From: an uncultured Bacteroidia bacterium
GTDB taxonomy: Bacteria > Bacteroidota > Bacteroidia > Bacteroidales > UBA932
DNA length: 64,000 bases
Direction of reading: 5' to 3'
Assembly: GCA_902762435.1 (NCBI GenBank)
Contig: CACWOH010000014.1
Coordinates: 60,282 to 124,281 of the forward strand
Every line of letters begins with the position of its first letter. The stretch's first letter is position 1. The translations under genes were made by a program, and so were the position numbers. Shown in pieces: positions 1 to 8,499 of this stretch. The notes beneath the pieces were generated by a model that did not search any database, was not told the origin of the DNA, and saw nothing but the letters and a program-made list of their open reading frames with translations.

Positions 1-82
1 CGTGGAGGACCACCGTCATCGCGATGCCGGTGATCAGGGCGTTGCGCTCCCGTTTCTGCCTGATTATCTGGTCGTTCTGCAT
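1..82 (-). CDS. TonB-like energy transducer, N-terminal fragment
   Basis: Only the first 27 codons are inside the window (MQNDQIIRQKRERNALITGI...), starting at the ATG whose complement lies at 80-82. A short charged cytoplasmic stretch with RQKRER leads into a hydrophobic segment (ALITGIAMTVVLH), the usual start of a TonB-type inner-membrane anchor. It follows exbD by 7 nt on the same strand, where Bacteroidota usually place tonB or a second exbD. The position and the anchor support a TonB-family energy transducer, but the C-terminal domain that would prove it lies outside the window. Confidence 0.5.
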   Translation of the reverse strand, partial: MQNDQIIRQKRERNALITGIAMTVVLH

Positions 83-89
83 TTATTGA

Positions 90-500
90 TTATTCTGGCT
101 GCGTGGCCAGGATGACTTTGTAATGGTTGCGTTTGGCGATGTTCATGACCTGCACGATCTCGCCGATGGGCACGCTCTCGTCGGAGAAGATCGAGAAGGT
201 GGGATCCTCCTCGGTCTGCAGCAGCTCCACCAGCTCGTCTTCCACTTCGGCGAAGGCGACGGGTTCCTCCGCGCCGTTGATGTGGTAGGTGTAGCGGTCG
301 GAGCCCCAGTCCTTGATGGAGACGCTCACCGTGGCCTTGGCGCCCACCTGGCCGGTGCTCTTGGGGAGCAGGAGCTTGAGGGCGTTGGGGTTGACCAGGG
401 TGGAGGTCACCAGGAAGAAGATGAGGAGGAGGAACACGATGTCCGTCATCGAGGACATCGAGATGTTCGGGTCCGCCTTGGTGATACGCTTCAGGGCCAT
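90..500 (-). CDS. exbD: ExbD/TolR-family biopolymer transport protein
   Basis: Protein of 136 residues. It opens with MALKRITKADPNIS and then the family signature SMTDIVFLLLIFFLVTST, a single transmembrane helix with the conserved proton-relay Asp (D in MTDIV). The rest is a periplasmic domain of about 95 residues, as in ExbD/TolR. With ExbB it forms the proton-driven motor that powers TonB at the inner membrane. The open frame extends upstream to 944, but that part overlaps exbB antisensically to no sense, so the ATG at 498-500 is chosen, only 2 nt after the exbB stop. Confidence 0.9.
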   Translation of the reverse strand: MALKRITKADPNISMSSMTDIVFLLLIFFLVTSTLVNPNALKLLLPKSTGQVGAKATVSVSIKDWGSDRYTYHINGAEEPVAFAEVEDELVELLQTEEDPTFSIFSDESVPIGEIVQVMNIAKRNHYKVILATQPE

Positions 501-502
501 CG

Positions 503-1198
503 CTATTCGGATTTGGGGGCTGCGGCGGGCTCGCCGAGCATGTCCAGGAACTTGATCGTGGCGCTCTCCATGTTGTACACCAGCGAGGAGATGCGGGCGG
601 TCAGGAAATTGTAGCCGAAGTAGGCGAGGATACCGACGATCAGGCCGCCGACGGTGGTGATCATGGCGGTGTAGATGCCGCTGGAGAGCAGCGTGATGTC
701 GATGTTGTTGCCGGCGTTGGACATGTTGAAGAAGGCCTGGACCATACCGATGACGGTGCCGAGGAAACCGATCATCGGGGCGCCGCCGGCGATGGTGGCG
801 AGGTAGGGAAGGCCCTTCTCCAGCCGGCCGACCTCCACGTTGCCGACGTTCTCGATGGCGGCCTGGACGTCCGCGGCGGGCTTGCCGATGCGGGCGATGC
901 CGGCCTCGACCATGCGGGCGACGGGGGCGTCGTATTTGGAGCACAGCGTCCTGGCAGACTTGATCTTTCCGTCGTGGATGTAGTCGCGGATGTCATTCAT
1001 GAAATCCTTGTCGATCTTGCCGGCCTGGCGGATGATCCACCATTTCTTGCCGAAAATGTAGATGGCGATAAGGGACAGGGCGAGCAGCACCCACATCAGG
1101 GCGCCGCCTTTCGCGGCCATCTCGATCAGGGAATAGGACATCTCCTGCTGCACGGGGACAGCCTGCGCGATGTCGGTCTGGAGGAGTGTGTACAACAT
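503..1198 (-). CDS. exbB: ExbB/TolQ/MotA-family proton channel protein
   Basis: Protein of 231 residues if it starts at MLYTLLQTDIAQ (ATG complement 1196-1198); a start 15 codons upstream is possible but would run into the promoter region. Three membrane segments are visible: ALMWVLLALSLIAIYIF near the N-terminus, and two later ones in the conserved ExbB block (YLATIAGGAPMIGFLGTVIG and GLIVGILAYFGYNFL). The GFLGTV motif is typical of MotA/TolQ/ExbB. It is the first gene of the exbB-exbD-tonB-like unit, and a TAnnTTTG promoter box lies upstream. Confidence 0.92.
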   Translation of the reverse strand: MLYTLLQTDIAQAVPVQQEMSYSLIEMAAKGGALMWVLLALSLIAIYIFGKKWWIIRQAGKIDKDFMNDIRDYIHDGKIKSARTLCSKYDAPVARMVEAGIARIGKPAADVQAAIENVGNVEVGRLEKGLPYLATIAGGAPMIGFLGTVIGMVQAFFNMSNAGNNIDITLLSSGIYTAMITTVGGLIVGILAYFGYNFLTARISSLVYNMESATIKFLDMLGEPAAAPKSE

Positions 1199-1258
1199 AT
1201 CAGGGTCTTTTTTGTAACCAACAAATGCGTAAAATATGCCCATTTAGGCATAATCACA

Positions 1259-1266
1259 CAAAGATA
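1259..1266 (-). promoter_or_regulatory. Predicted -7 box (TATCTTTG) for exbB
   Basis: TATCTTTG on the minus strand matches the Bacteroidota -7 consensus TAnnTTTG, about 60 nt before the exbB ATG in an AT-rich gap. No clear TTTG lies 19-21 nt further upstream, so the call rests on the -7 box and position. Confidence 0.5.
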
Positions 1267-1312
1267 CGGAAATTTTGGGATTTTCCGCCTGTTTCCGAAG
1301 GAAAAACAGCAA

Positions 1313-3928
1313 CTAAATCACCTCGATGTCGGATTCGGAAATCCAGCCCTGGCGGCCGTCGGCGAGTTCGATGTTGCGCCAGGCGCCCACGGCGTCGAGC
1401 ACCTTGACCTTCGTTCCCTCGTGCAGCACGAACAGGTCCTTGGCCGCGGCGTCGCGGCCCGGCGAGCTCTGCACCGTGGTCACGGCGCGCGTCACGACGG
1501 CCCCGTCGGCCTTGCGCCAGTCCGTACGCTGCCAGCAGGCGAAATCCAGGCACAGCAGCGAAAGCAGCAGCGCCACGATCCCGGCGATGAAACCGCTCCG
1601 GCGCGCGGCCACGCTGCGTCCCAGCAGGAACAGCAGCACGCAGCCCAGCGTGGCGGCGAGCAGCACCAGGAACAGCACGGCCCAGGTGTCGGACGGCAGC
1701 AGCCAGCAGGCCTTGCGGCCCCAGGCCTCCAGGAAGAACTCCGGAACGGCCTCGATCTTGTCCTGCACGAAGCCCTGGGCGAAGGTAAGGTTGTGCCGCG
1801 CATCGGAATACGACGGATCCAGTTTGAGCGCCCGCTCGTAGTACAGGATGGCGTGGGCGAGGTCGTCCTGCTTGAAGCAGGCGTCACCCAGGTTGCAGTA
1901 CAGCTCCGGGGACTCCAGGCCCAGGGCGCGCAGGTCCGCCCAGGCCTTTTCGGCCGCGGCCCAGTCGCCGTCGGAGTAGGCGGCTACGCCGGCGGTCCAG
2001 AGCGAATCGGTATAGGCGGCCTGCTGCGCGGCCGCCCGTGGGGCGGGCAGCAGCAGGAGCAGCAGGAGCAGCGCGGCGCCGCCCGCACTCTTGCGCGGAA
2101 CTCTTCTCATGCTTTCGTCGATGGCGGAAATGACCGAGACCGCCTGCTCGTAATGGGTGTTCATCGCCTCGTGCCCGGCGTCCGGGGCGTAGCGGGCGTA
2201 CTCGCAGGCGTCCAGCAGGCTGACGAAATCGGCCGCCAGGGCCTCCGGAACGCCGTTTTCGGTCAGGCGACCGGAGATGTTCTCCTTGCTGAGGTCCGCG
2301 GCGTCCAGGTTGAGCTTGTCGGAGACGAAGCCCAGCAGCGCGCGGTGCAGCTCTTCGTAGAAGGCGGTGTACAGGCTGCCCTTGAGGAAGGTGCCGGCCT
2401 GCGCGAGCCGCTTGCGCGCCATCTTGGTGGCCGCGCGGTTCTTGCTGCCGGCCACGTCGGCGCGGCGGGCGGCCGCTCCGCGCAGCGCCAGCCAGGCCCC
2501 CAGGGCGAGCCCCAGCAGCAGGAGGGTGACGATCCAGAAGGCCGCCGAACCCACGAAGAAGCGGCCCACCGGAGCCAGGTTCCCCGGCTTGGTGGAGATG
2601 AAGCGGATGTCGCTCCCGAGGTTGCGCACGTCCTTGCGGTTCACGCCCGGGACGATCTCCCCGCCGCCCTGGCCGCCGGTGTCGGCGCCCTTGCCCACCC
2701 GGACCGGGAGCGGCTGGCTGGTCAGCGTGACGTACTTGCGGGAAGAAATGTCGAAGTAGCTGTATTCCACAGGTCCGAGGGTGAATTCGCCGTGGCTGCG
2801 CGGGATGAAGGGATACTCGAACATCTTGCCGCCGGGCACGTCGGAGGTCTTCGTGTCATAGACCTCGAAATCCGGCGGGAAGGAAATCTTCGGCGCCTCC
2901 AGCAGCGAGACGTTGCCGGTGCCGGTCACCGTGACGCGCAGCGAGGCGGCGTCGTGCGTGAGCAGCGAGTCGCGGGTGAGGGCGGCGCTCATCTTGAAAG
3001 AGCCCACCCCGCCGCCGAACGAGGCCGGCGCCCCGGCGGGCAGCGCGCTCACGTGCACCGTCACGGGCGAGGTGGTCACCCGCTTGCGGATGGTCTGGTA
3101 GTCGTCCTGGAAGAAATCGTCGAAGATGCTGCCGGTGGAGCGGCGCGGGGCGCGCACGTTCACCAGGCAGACCAGTTCGGCCCCCTCGACGGTGAGCTCG
3201 CCGGCCCGCTGGGGGATGAGGTTCCAGCTGCGGAGCACGGCGGCGTTGTAGATCTTGTCGCCGACGTTCTCGCGGTGGAATTCGATGTTGGAGGGAGCCT
3301 GCAGCTCCTGGCTCCAGAATCCGTTGAAAGTCGGGAACTTGGCGTCCTCGAAACCGGCGATGTTCACCCGCTGGTACAGCTTGAGGGTGGCGGTGACGGT
3401 CTCGCCCACCAGCACGCTGCGCTTGCTCAGCGACAGGCGCAGGAACATGTCGTCCGCGGAGACGGTCCCGGTCTGGGCGCTGCCCTGGGATCCCTGGGAA
3501 CCCTGGCCTTGCTGGCCCTGTCCCTGACTCTGGGAGGCCGCGGCGCCGTCGCTGACCACCTCGATGGTCGGACGGGAGGAGCTCAGGCGGTCGCCCCGGA
3601 CCGTCGCCTCGGCGGCGGCGAGCTGGAATCGGCCGGTATTCTTCGGCAGGAGGATGTAGGTATAGGTGACCTGCGAGGTGCGGGTGCTCTTGCCGTTCAC
3701 GATGCTGACGGAGGTGGAAGAGCCTTTCTGCGGACCCCAGATCAGCTGGAAGTCCGTGCCGGGCTCCCACTTGAACTCGCTCGGGGCGTGTTCCCCGCTG
3801 ATGATGAACGTGACGTTGAACTGCTCGTTCAGGCCCACGAGGTTGGGCGCCTGGACCTTGATCGTGGCCTGGGCGAAGGCGGACAGCGTGCAGAGTGCCG
3901 CCGCGAGGATTGCCAAAAGTCTTTTCAT
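1313..3928 (-). CDS. batD: Fused BatD-BatE aerotolerance protein
   Basis: One uninterrupted frame of 871 residues. Residues 1-22 are a signal peptide (MKRLLAILAAALCTLSAFAQ). About 20-430 are the periplasmic BatD beta-domains, then a TM segment (FWIVTLLLLGLALGAWLAL) and a cytoplasmic tail. At residue 607 comes MRRVPRKSAGG followed by a run of leucines and AAAQQ, which is the signal peptide expected at the start of BatE, then TPR repeats (YCNLGDACFKQ, AILYYERALKLDP), two more TM segments and a C-terminal SH3-like part (VLDAVGAWRNIELADGRQGWI). In relatives batD and batE are usually separate genes. The ATG at 3926-3928 shares one base with the batC stop (TGATG). Confidence 0.88.
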   Translation of the reverse strand: MKRLLAILAAALCTLSAFAQATIKVQAPNLVGLNEQFNVTFIISGEHAPSEFKWEPGTDFQLIWGPQKGSSTSVSIVNGKSTRTSQVTYTYILLPKNTGRFQLAAAEATVRGDRLSSSRPTIEVVSDGAAASQSQGQGQQGQGSQGSQGSAQTGTVSADDMFLRLSLSKRSVLVGETVTATLKLYQRVNIAGFEDAKFPTFNGFWSQELQAPSNIEFHRENVGDKIYNAAVLRSWNLIPQRAGELTVEGAELVCLVNVRAPRRSTGSIFDDFFQDDYQTIRKRVTTSPVTVHVSALPAGAPASFGGGVGSFKMSAALTRDSLLTHDAASLRVTVTGTGNVSLLEAPKISFPPDFEVYDTKTSDVPGGKMFEYPFIPRSHGEFTLGPVEYSYFDISSRKYVTLTSQPLPVRVGKGADTGGQGGGEIVPGVNRKDVRNLGSDIRFISTKPGNLAPVGRFFVGSAAFWIVTLLLLGLALGAWLALRGAAARRADVAGSKNRAATKMARKRLAQAGTFLKGSLYTAFYEELHRALLGFVSDKLNLDAADLSKENISGRLTENGVPEALAADFVSLLDACEYARYAPDAGHEAMNTHYEQAVSVISAIDESMRRVPRKSAGGAALLLLLLLLPAPRAAAQQAAYTDSLWTAGVAAYSDGDWAAAEKAWADLRALGLESPELYCNLGDACFKQDDLAHAILYYERALKLDPSYSDARHNLTFAQGFVQDKIEAVPEFFLEAWGRKACWLLPSDTWAVLFLVLLAATLGCVLLFLLGRSVAARRSGFIAGIVALLLSLLCLDFACWQRTDWRKADGAVVTRAVTTVQSSPGRDAAAKDLFVLHEGTKVKVLDAVGAWRNIELADGRQGWISESDIEVI

Positions 3929-4671
3929 CACCAATTCTTTTCTTTCTGCCGGGACTTCAGCAGGGCGGCCTTCTCCCGGTTCACCTTGTCCTGGGTCTCC
4001 TGTTCCTTGGCCTGGATGGCGCGCAGCATCTGCTGGGCCTGCTGGGGCGAAATCTGCGGCTGCTGGTCCTGCTGGTCTTGCTGCTGGTCTTGATCCTGCT
4101 GATCCTGCTGATCCTGCTGATCCTGCTGGTTCTGGTCCTGGTTCTGGTCCTGGTTCTGCTGATCCTGGTTTTGATCCTGATCCTTATTCTGGTCTTGGTT
4201 CTGGTCCTGGTTTTGATCCTGGTTTTGCTGGTTGTCGCCTCCGCCTCCGTTCTGCTGGTTTTCCAGCATCTTCTTGGCGTAGATGTAGTTTTCCTTGGCG
4301 TCCAGGTCGGCCGGATCGAGGAGCAGCGCCTGCCGGAACGCGTCCACCGCCGCCCGGTAGTCCTTCTGCTGCAGGGCGGCGTCGCCGGCGTTGTAGTGGA
4401 CGGCGGCCGTCAGGTCCGGGCGGTCCTTCACCTTGGCGAGGGCCTCGGATGCGCCCTGCCAGTTCTCCTGGCGGTAAAGCGCCGAGGCGAGGTTGTACTG
4501 CGCGTGCAGGGAGGTGGAGTCCTTCAGCGCCGCCTTGCGGTAGTCGATTTCCGCCTCCTGGAAGCGCCCGCCCCGGAACTTGCGGTTGCCGGCGCGCACG
4601 TCGTGGCGGTCCGCCTGCGCGAATGCGGGCAGGCTGCACAGCATCAACAGGATCAACAAATACCTTTTCAT
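3928..4671 (-). CDS. batC: BatC, TPR protein with Asp/Gln/Asn-rich tail
   Basis: Protein of 247 residues. Signal peptide MKRYLLILLMLCSLPAFAQA, then about three TPR units (AEIDYRKAALKD, AVHYNAGDAALQQKDYRAAVDAFRQA split over residues 40-125), then at about 146-203 a low-complexity stretch built of NQDQ/QDQ units, and a charged C-terminus (VNREKAALLKSRQKEKNW). The TPR part fits BatC, which acts in the periplasm with BatA/B. The ATG overlaps the batB stop by 4 nt (ATGA). The N/D/Q tract is coded by a near-tandem repeat that is prone to length change. Confidence 0.88.
   Translation of the reverse strand: MKRYLLILLMLCSLPAFAQADRHDVRAGNRKFRGGRFQEAEIDYRKAALKDSTSLHAQYNLASALYRQENWQGASEALAKVKDRPDLTAAVHYNAGDAALQQKDYRAAVDAFRQALLLDPADLDAKENYIYAKKMLENQQNGGGGDNQQNQDQNQDQNQDQNKDQDQNQDQQNQDQNQDQNQQDQQDQQDQQDQDQQQDQQDQQPQISPQQAQQMLRAIQAKEQETQDKVNREKAALLKSRQKEKNW
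4060..4233. repeat. Tandem-like microsatellite inside batC
   Basis: About 175 bp of 6- and 9-bp units (variants of CTGGTC, CTGATC and CTGGTT on the plus strand) that encode the DQ/NQ tract of BatC. It is coding and continuous in frame; unit order is irregular. Confidence 0.8.
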
Positions 4672-5669
4672 TCGAACAACCTCCTCCTGGGCCTGCGTTC
4701 GCCGATCAGCGCTTCCAGTACGAAGAAGAACAGCGCCGCGGCGAAGAAATACATGTACTGTTCGTCATATTCCTCGAAGACCAGCGAGTTGAATCGCTCG
4801 TCCTCGAGCTTGCGGATCTCGTCGAGGATGGGGTTGAGCCCGAACTCCTCGCCGCCCGCGCGGACGTAGGCGCCGTTGCCCACCGACGCGATCCGCTTGA
4901 GCGTCTCCTCGTCCAGGCGGCTCACGACGATGTTGCCGTCCTTGTCTTTCAGCAGGTCGCCGTCCATGGGGATGGGCTGCCCCTGCACGGACCCCACGCC
5001 GATCGTATAGATGCGGATGCCGGTCTCGGCCACTTGCCGGGCGGCGTCCACCGCATCGTCCTCGTGGTTCTCACCGTCGGTGATCACGATGATGGCGCGG
5101 CTCTTTTCGCTCTGGAGGCTGAAACTCCTGGCCGCGGTCCGGATGGCGTCGCCGATCGCCGTGCCCTGGATGGGCACCGACTGGGGATTGATGCTGCCCA
5201 GGAACATCTTGGCGGACACGTAGTCGGTCGTGATCGGCAGCTGGACGAACGAGGAACCGGCGAAGATGATCAGGCCGATGCGGTCGCCCTGGAGCCGGTC
5301 CACGATGCGGGAGATCGCCAGTTTCGCCCGCGAGAGGCGGTCCGGCGAATAGTCCTGCGCCAGCATCGAGTTGGACACGTCCAGGCAGATCATGATCTCG
5401 GCGCCCTTGGTTTCACGCTCGACCAGCTTCGCGCCCAGCAGCGGACGCGCCAGGCCGACCGAGAAGCAGGCGAAGCCCAGGCAGAACAGCACCGTCCGCC
5501 ACCAGCCCTTGGAAGCGGACCAGGAGGGCATCAGCGCACGGACGAGCGCCTCGTCGCCGAAGCGCCGCATCCGTTTGCGGCGGGCGCGGCGCAGCAGCGC
5601 GTAGCCGATGAGGATCAACGGTACGAGCAGCAGCAGCCACAGGAAATGGGCACGGGCGAACATCAGCAT
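4668..5669 (-). CDS. batB: BatB, von Willebrand factor A domain membrane protein
   Basis: Protein of 333 residues. N-terminal TM (FLWLLLLVPLILIGYALL), basic linker RRARRKRMRR, second TM near 57-75, then a vWA domain with the metal-site motif DVSNS at about 97-101 and a later ITDGENHED, and a C-terminal TM (YMYFFAAALFFFVLEALIG). This is the normal layout of BatB/BatA. It pairs with BatA at the inner membrane and contributes to stress or oxygen tolerance in Bacteroides fragilis. A second ATG six bases in (MFARAHFL) could be the real start. Confidence 0.92.
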   Translation of the reverse strand: MLMFARAHFLWLLLLVPLILIGYALLRRARRKRMRRFGDEALVRALMPSWSASKGWWRTVLFCLGFACFSVGLARPLLGAKLVERETKGAEIMICLDVSNSMLAQDYSPDRLSRAKLAISRIVDRLQGDRIGLIIFAGSSFVQLPITTDYVSAKMFLGSINPQSVPIQGTAIGDAIRTAARSFSLQSEKSRAIIVITDGENHEDDAVDAARQVAETGIRIYTIGVGSVQGQPIPMDGDLLKDKDGNIVVSRLDEETLKRIASVGNGAYVRAGGEEFGLNPILDEIRKLEDERFNSLVFEEYDEQYMYFFAAALFFFVLEALIGERRPRRRLFE

Positions 5670-5670
5670 A

Positions 5671-6654
5671 CTACGGCATCCTCCTCAGTAAAAGTCCCAC
5701 AAGCAGTTCGAGCAGCAGGCACACCAGCGCGGCCACGCCGTAGCGCCCGAACAGTTCCTTATAGACGGGGAAGCTGTCCACGGTCGTGCGGGCCTTCTCC
5801 ATCTTGTTGATTTCCGTATAGATCTCCGCGAGCTTGGTGTTGTCCGTCGCGCGGAAGTAGCGGCCGCCGGTGGCTTCCGCGATCCCCTTCAGGAGGTCCT
5901 CGTCGATCTCCACCTGCACGTTCTGGATCTCCACGCCCCAGGGCGTCATCACCGGATAGGGGGCCATCCCGTTGGCGCCCACGCCGATCGTGTACACGCG
6001 CACGCCGTAGGTCCGGGCGATCTCGGCCGCCATCTGCGGGGCCACCTCGCCGCTGTTGTTCACGCCGTCGGTCAGCAGGATCACCACGCGGCTGGGCGCG
6101 TCGGAATCCATCATCCGCGCCACCGCGGTCGCCAGGCCGTTGCCGATGGCGGTGCCGTCCTCGATCAGGTCCGTCTGGACCTCTTTCATCAGGTTGATCA
6201 GGGTGGCCCGGTCGGTGGTCAGCGGGCACTGCGTGTAGCTTTCGCCGGCGAAGACCACGATGCCCATCCGGTCGGAGGGGCGCTGGGAGATGAACTGGAT
6301 CGCGATGTCCTTGGCCGCGCTGATGCGGTCCGGTGTGAAATCGCGCGCCAGCATACTCGTGGAAACGTCCATCGCCAGCACGATGTCGATACCCTCGGCG
6401 TCCACCTTCTCCACTTCGGTGGAGGAACGGGGACGGGCCAGGGCGACGACGATCAGGCACAGGGCCGCCGTGCGCAGCAGCGCGGGCAGGTGGCGCAGCC
6501 ACGCCAGGGCGCTGCCGCCGCCCGCGAGCCAGGGCGCCGCCGTGGATACGCGCAGGTGCGGCCGCCGCTCCGCCAGCTCCTTGTACACATACAGGGCAAG
6601 CAGCAGCAGGGGGACGGCCAGCAGCCAGAGCAAGGCGGGATACTCAAAGTACAT
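5671..6654 (-). CDS. batA: BatA, von Willebrand factor A domain membrane protein
   Basis: Protein of 327 residues from the ATG at 6652-6654 (MYFEYPALLWLLAVPLLLL), chosen because this is the usual BatA opening; the frame extends 8 codons upstream. Two N-terminal TM segments, vWA domain with DVSTS at 96-100 and LLTDGVNNSGE, and a final TM (AALVCLLLELLVGLLL). Its start overlaps the end of the preceding gene by 11 nt and batB begins 1 nt after its stop, so it is part of one transcript with moxR and DUF58. Confidence 0.92.
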   Translation of the reverse strand: MYFEYPALLWLLAVPLLLLALYVYKELAERRPHLRVSTAAPWLAGGGSALAWLRHLPALLRTAALCLIVVALARPRSSTEVEKVDAEGIDIVLAMDVSTSMLARDFTPDRISAAKDIAIQFISQRPSDRMGIVVFAGESYTQCPLTTDRATLINLMKEVQTDLIEDGTAIGNGLATAVARMMDSDAPSRVVILLTDGVNNSGEVAPQMAAEIARTYGVRVYTIGVGANGMAPYPVMTPWGVEIQNVQVEIDEDLLKGIAEATGGRYFRATDNTKLAEIYTEINKMEKARTTVDSFPVYKELFGRYGVAALVCLLLELLVGLLLRRMP

Positions 6655-7600
6655 CTTCGCTCTTCGGCTCCTCCTCAAGCACGGTCTGATAGGTGGATGT
6701 CACGAAGCGGACGGCCGTCGGCAGGGCCCGGGCGTTGTCTTCGTCGGAGGCGACGTGCTTCGCGAACTTCACGAAGTCGGCGCGCTCGAACAGGTCGCGC
6801 AGCTCCTCGCGCAGGTCGGCGGGCAGGTCGTCCGCCTGCCGGAGAGCATCGAACAGCTCGGCCGTGGTCATCTCCGGCGCATCCACGCCGAAGCGGTCTT
6901 CGATATAGGTCTTCAGGGTATCGGTGATGCCCGAATAGAAGGCTTTCTGCCGTTCGGGCGCCCAGAACCTGTCGCCGCGCCACTTGTCCAGTTCGCGCAG
7001 GGCCACGATGTAGGCGGGATCCCGGGTCGCGCCGTCCGCGCCCGATGCCCGCCTACGGCGCAGCCGCACCGCCAGGACCACCCCCGCGGCGAGCAGCAAA
7101 AGCCCCGCGATCCAGGGCAGCAGTTCCTTGATGGTCAGCGGGTAGCGCATCTGGCCCTTGATGTCGTGGATCTGGAAGGCCGCCGTGTCGACCGGCATCG
7201 TCTTCACTTCCAGCTCCATGCCTTCGAAGAGGAGGGTGTCCGCGTCGCGCAGCACGGCGAAATCCGGCAGGCGGTAGGTCCCTTCCTCGAAGGGGGCGAG
7301 CACGATGCTGCCCCGCAGGTTGTAGAGCCGCGCGCGGCCCTTGACGCCGGGCTGGCGGACGCGCAGGCGGGCGGTCGTGTCGATCTGCCAGCCGCGCACC
7401 AGCGTGAGCGTGTCGTTCGAGGCCCTGGAGAAATCGGGCAGCGCGATGCGGGTGCCTTCCGCCACGCTGTCCAGCTGGAAGCCGTACTCCAGCTGGTCGG
7501 CGATCAGGACGGAGTCCCGCGGCTGGAGCTGCTTCAGGTAAGCCTGCCCCGCGGGAAGGGTCTGCAGCAGCGCTGCCAGTATGATCGTCAGCACGTTCAT
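6644..7600 (-). CDS. Single-pass membrane protein of the bat operon, function unknown
   Basis: Protein of 318 residues. Signal peptide (MNVLTIILAALLQTLPAGQA), a periplasmic beta-rich part of about 140 residues, one TM (ELLPWIAGLLLLAAGVVLAV) followed by RLRRRRA, and a cytoplasmic tail with ALRELDKWRGDRFW and a helical region ending in YQTVLEEE. Layout resembles the DUF4381-like or BatD-tail proteins found between DUF58 and batA in Bacteroidota. It overlaps DUF58 by 4 nt (ATGA) and batA by 11 nt. No enzyme motif is seen; an adaptor role for the MoxR-vWA unit is an inference from position. Confidence 0.75.
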   Translation of the reverse strand: MNVLTIILAALLQTLPAGQAYLKQLQPRDSVLIADQLEYGFQLDSVAEGTRIALPDFSRASNDTLTLVRGWQIDTTARLRVRQPGVKGRARLYNLRGSIVLAPFEEGTYRLPDFAVLRDADTLLFEGMELEVKTMPVDTAAFQIHDIKGQMRYPLTIKELLPWIAGLLLLAAGVVLAVRLRRRRASGADGATRDPAYIVALRELDKWRGDRFWAPERQKAFYSGITDTLKTYIEDRFGVDAPEMTTAELFDALRQADDLPADLREELRDLFERADFVKFAKHVASDEDNARALPTAVRFVTSTYQTVLEEEPKSEDVL

Positions 7601-8499
7601 CTTCGGTTGAACAGGGCCATCAGCCCCTTTACGTAGTCGGCGTCGGTGGAGATGTCCACGTGGTCGACCTGGTATCTGTTGAACAATTCCGTCTCCCGGG
7701 ACGAAAGGTCGGCGAACCAGCGCTCATAGGCGGCGCGTACCTTGCGGCTGCCGGTGTCGATCCAGGCGGCCGCGCCGGTCTCGCTGTCCTTGACGTGCAC
7801 CAGGCCCACCGCGGGCAGGGCCCGCTCCCGGGGGTCGTGCACCTTGATGACGCTCACGTCGTGCCGGTTCACGGCCACTTTCAGCGCCTCTTCGTAGCGG
7901 GGCTTTCCGTCCGCATCCACATCCAGCAGGTCGCTGAGCAGGAAGGCGGTGCACTTCTTCTTGATGGCGTTGGTGAGGAACTTCAGCGCCGCGCCGATGT
8001 CGGTGCCGTCGGAGACCGGCTGCAGTTCCAGCATCTCGCGGATGATGTGCAGCAGGTGCGAGCGGCCCTTTCCGGGCGGGATGAACTTCTCGACGCGGTC
8101 GGAGAAGAACAGCGCCCCCACCTTGTCGTTGTTGAGGATGGCGCTGAACGAGAGCACCGCCGCGATCTCGGCGATGTGCTCGCGCTTGGTCTCCACCGCG
8201 GTACCGAACAGGCCCGAGCGGCTCACGTCCACGAGCAGCACCACCGTCAGCTCGCGCTCCTCCTCGTACACCTTGACATAAGGCGCGCGGAGGCGGGCGG
8301 TGACGTTCCAGTCCATCGAGCGCACGTCGTCCCCCCACTGGTACTCCCGCACCTCGTTGAACGCCATGCCGCGGCCCTTGAAGGCCGAATGGTACTCGCC
8401 GGCGAAGATCTGGTGGGAGAGCGCCTTGGTCTTGATCTCGATCTTCCTGACTTTCTTCAGGAGCTCGGTAGCGCGGGTATTACGGGACGATGACGGCAT
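7597..8499 (-). CDS. DUF58 (vWA-like) protein
   Basis: Protein of 300 residues. The DUF58 core signature is clear: AGEYHSAFKGRGMAFNEVRE followed by YQWGDDVRSMDWNVTAR. A degenerate vWA fold follows (VVLLVDVSRSGLFG at about 85-98). No TM segment is seen, so it is probably cytoplasmic. DUF58 proteins are regular partners of MoxR ATPases. It overlaps the end of moxR by 20 nt and the next gene by 4 nt. Confidence 0.9.
   Translation of the reverse strand: MPSSSRNTRATELLKKVRKIEIKTKALSHQIFAGEYHSAFKGRGMAFNEVREYQWGDDVRSMDWNVTARLRAPYVKVYEEERELTVVLLVDVSRSGLFGTAVETKREHIAEIAAVLSFSAILNNDKVGALFFSDRVEKFIPPGKGRSHLLHIIREMLELQPVSDGTDIGAALKFLTNAIKKKCTAFLLSDLLDVDADGKPRYEEALKVAVNRHDVSVIKVHDPRERALPAVGLVHVKDSETGAAAWIDTGSRKVRAAYERWFADLSSRETELFNRYQVDHVDISTDADYVKGLMALFNRR

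Noticed and set aside
974-4093. 1039-residue plus-strand frame opposite exbB and batD-E
   Set aside because: Crosses a promoter and two certain minus-strand genes; no domain seen.
4060-4233. Repeated units in batC considered as CRISPR-like
   Set aside because: Units are 6-9 bp, coding and irregular, with no spacers and no cas genes nearby.
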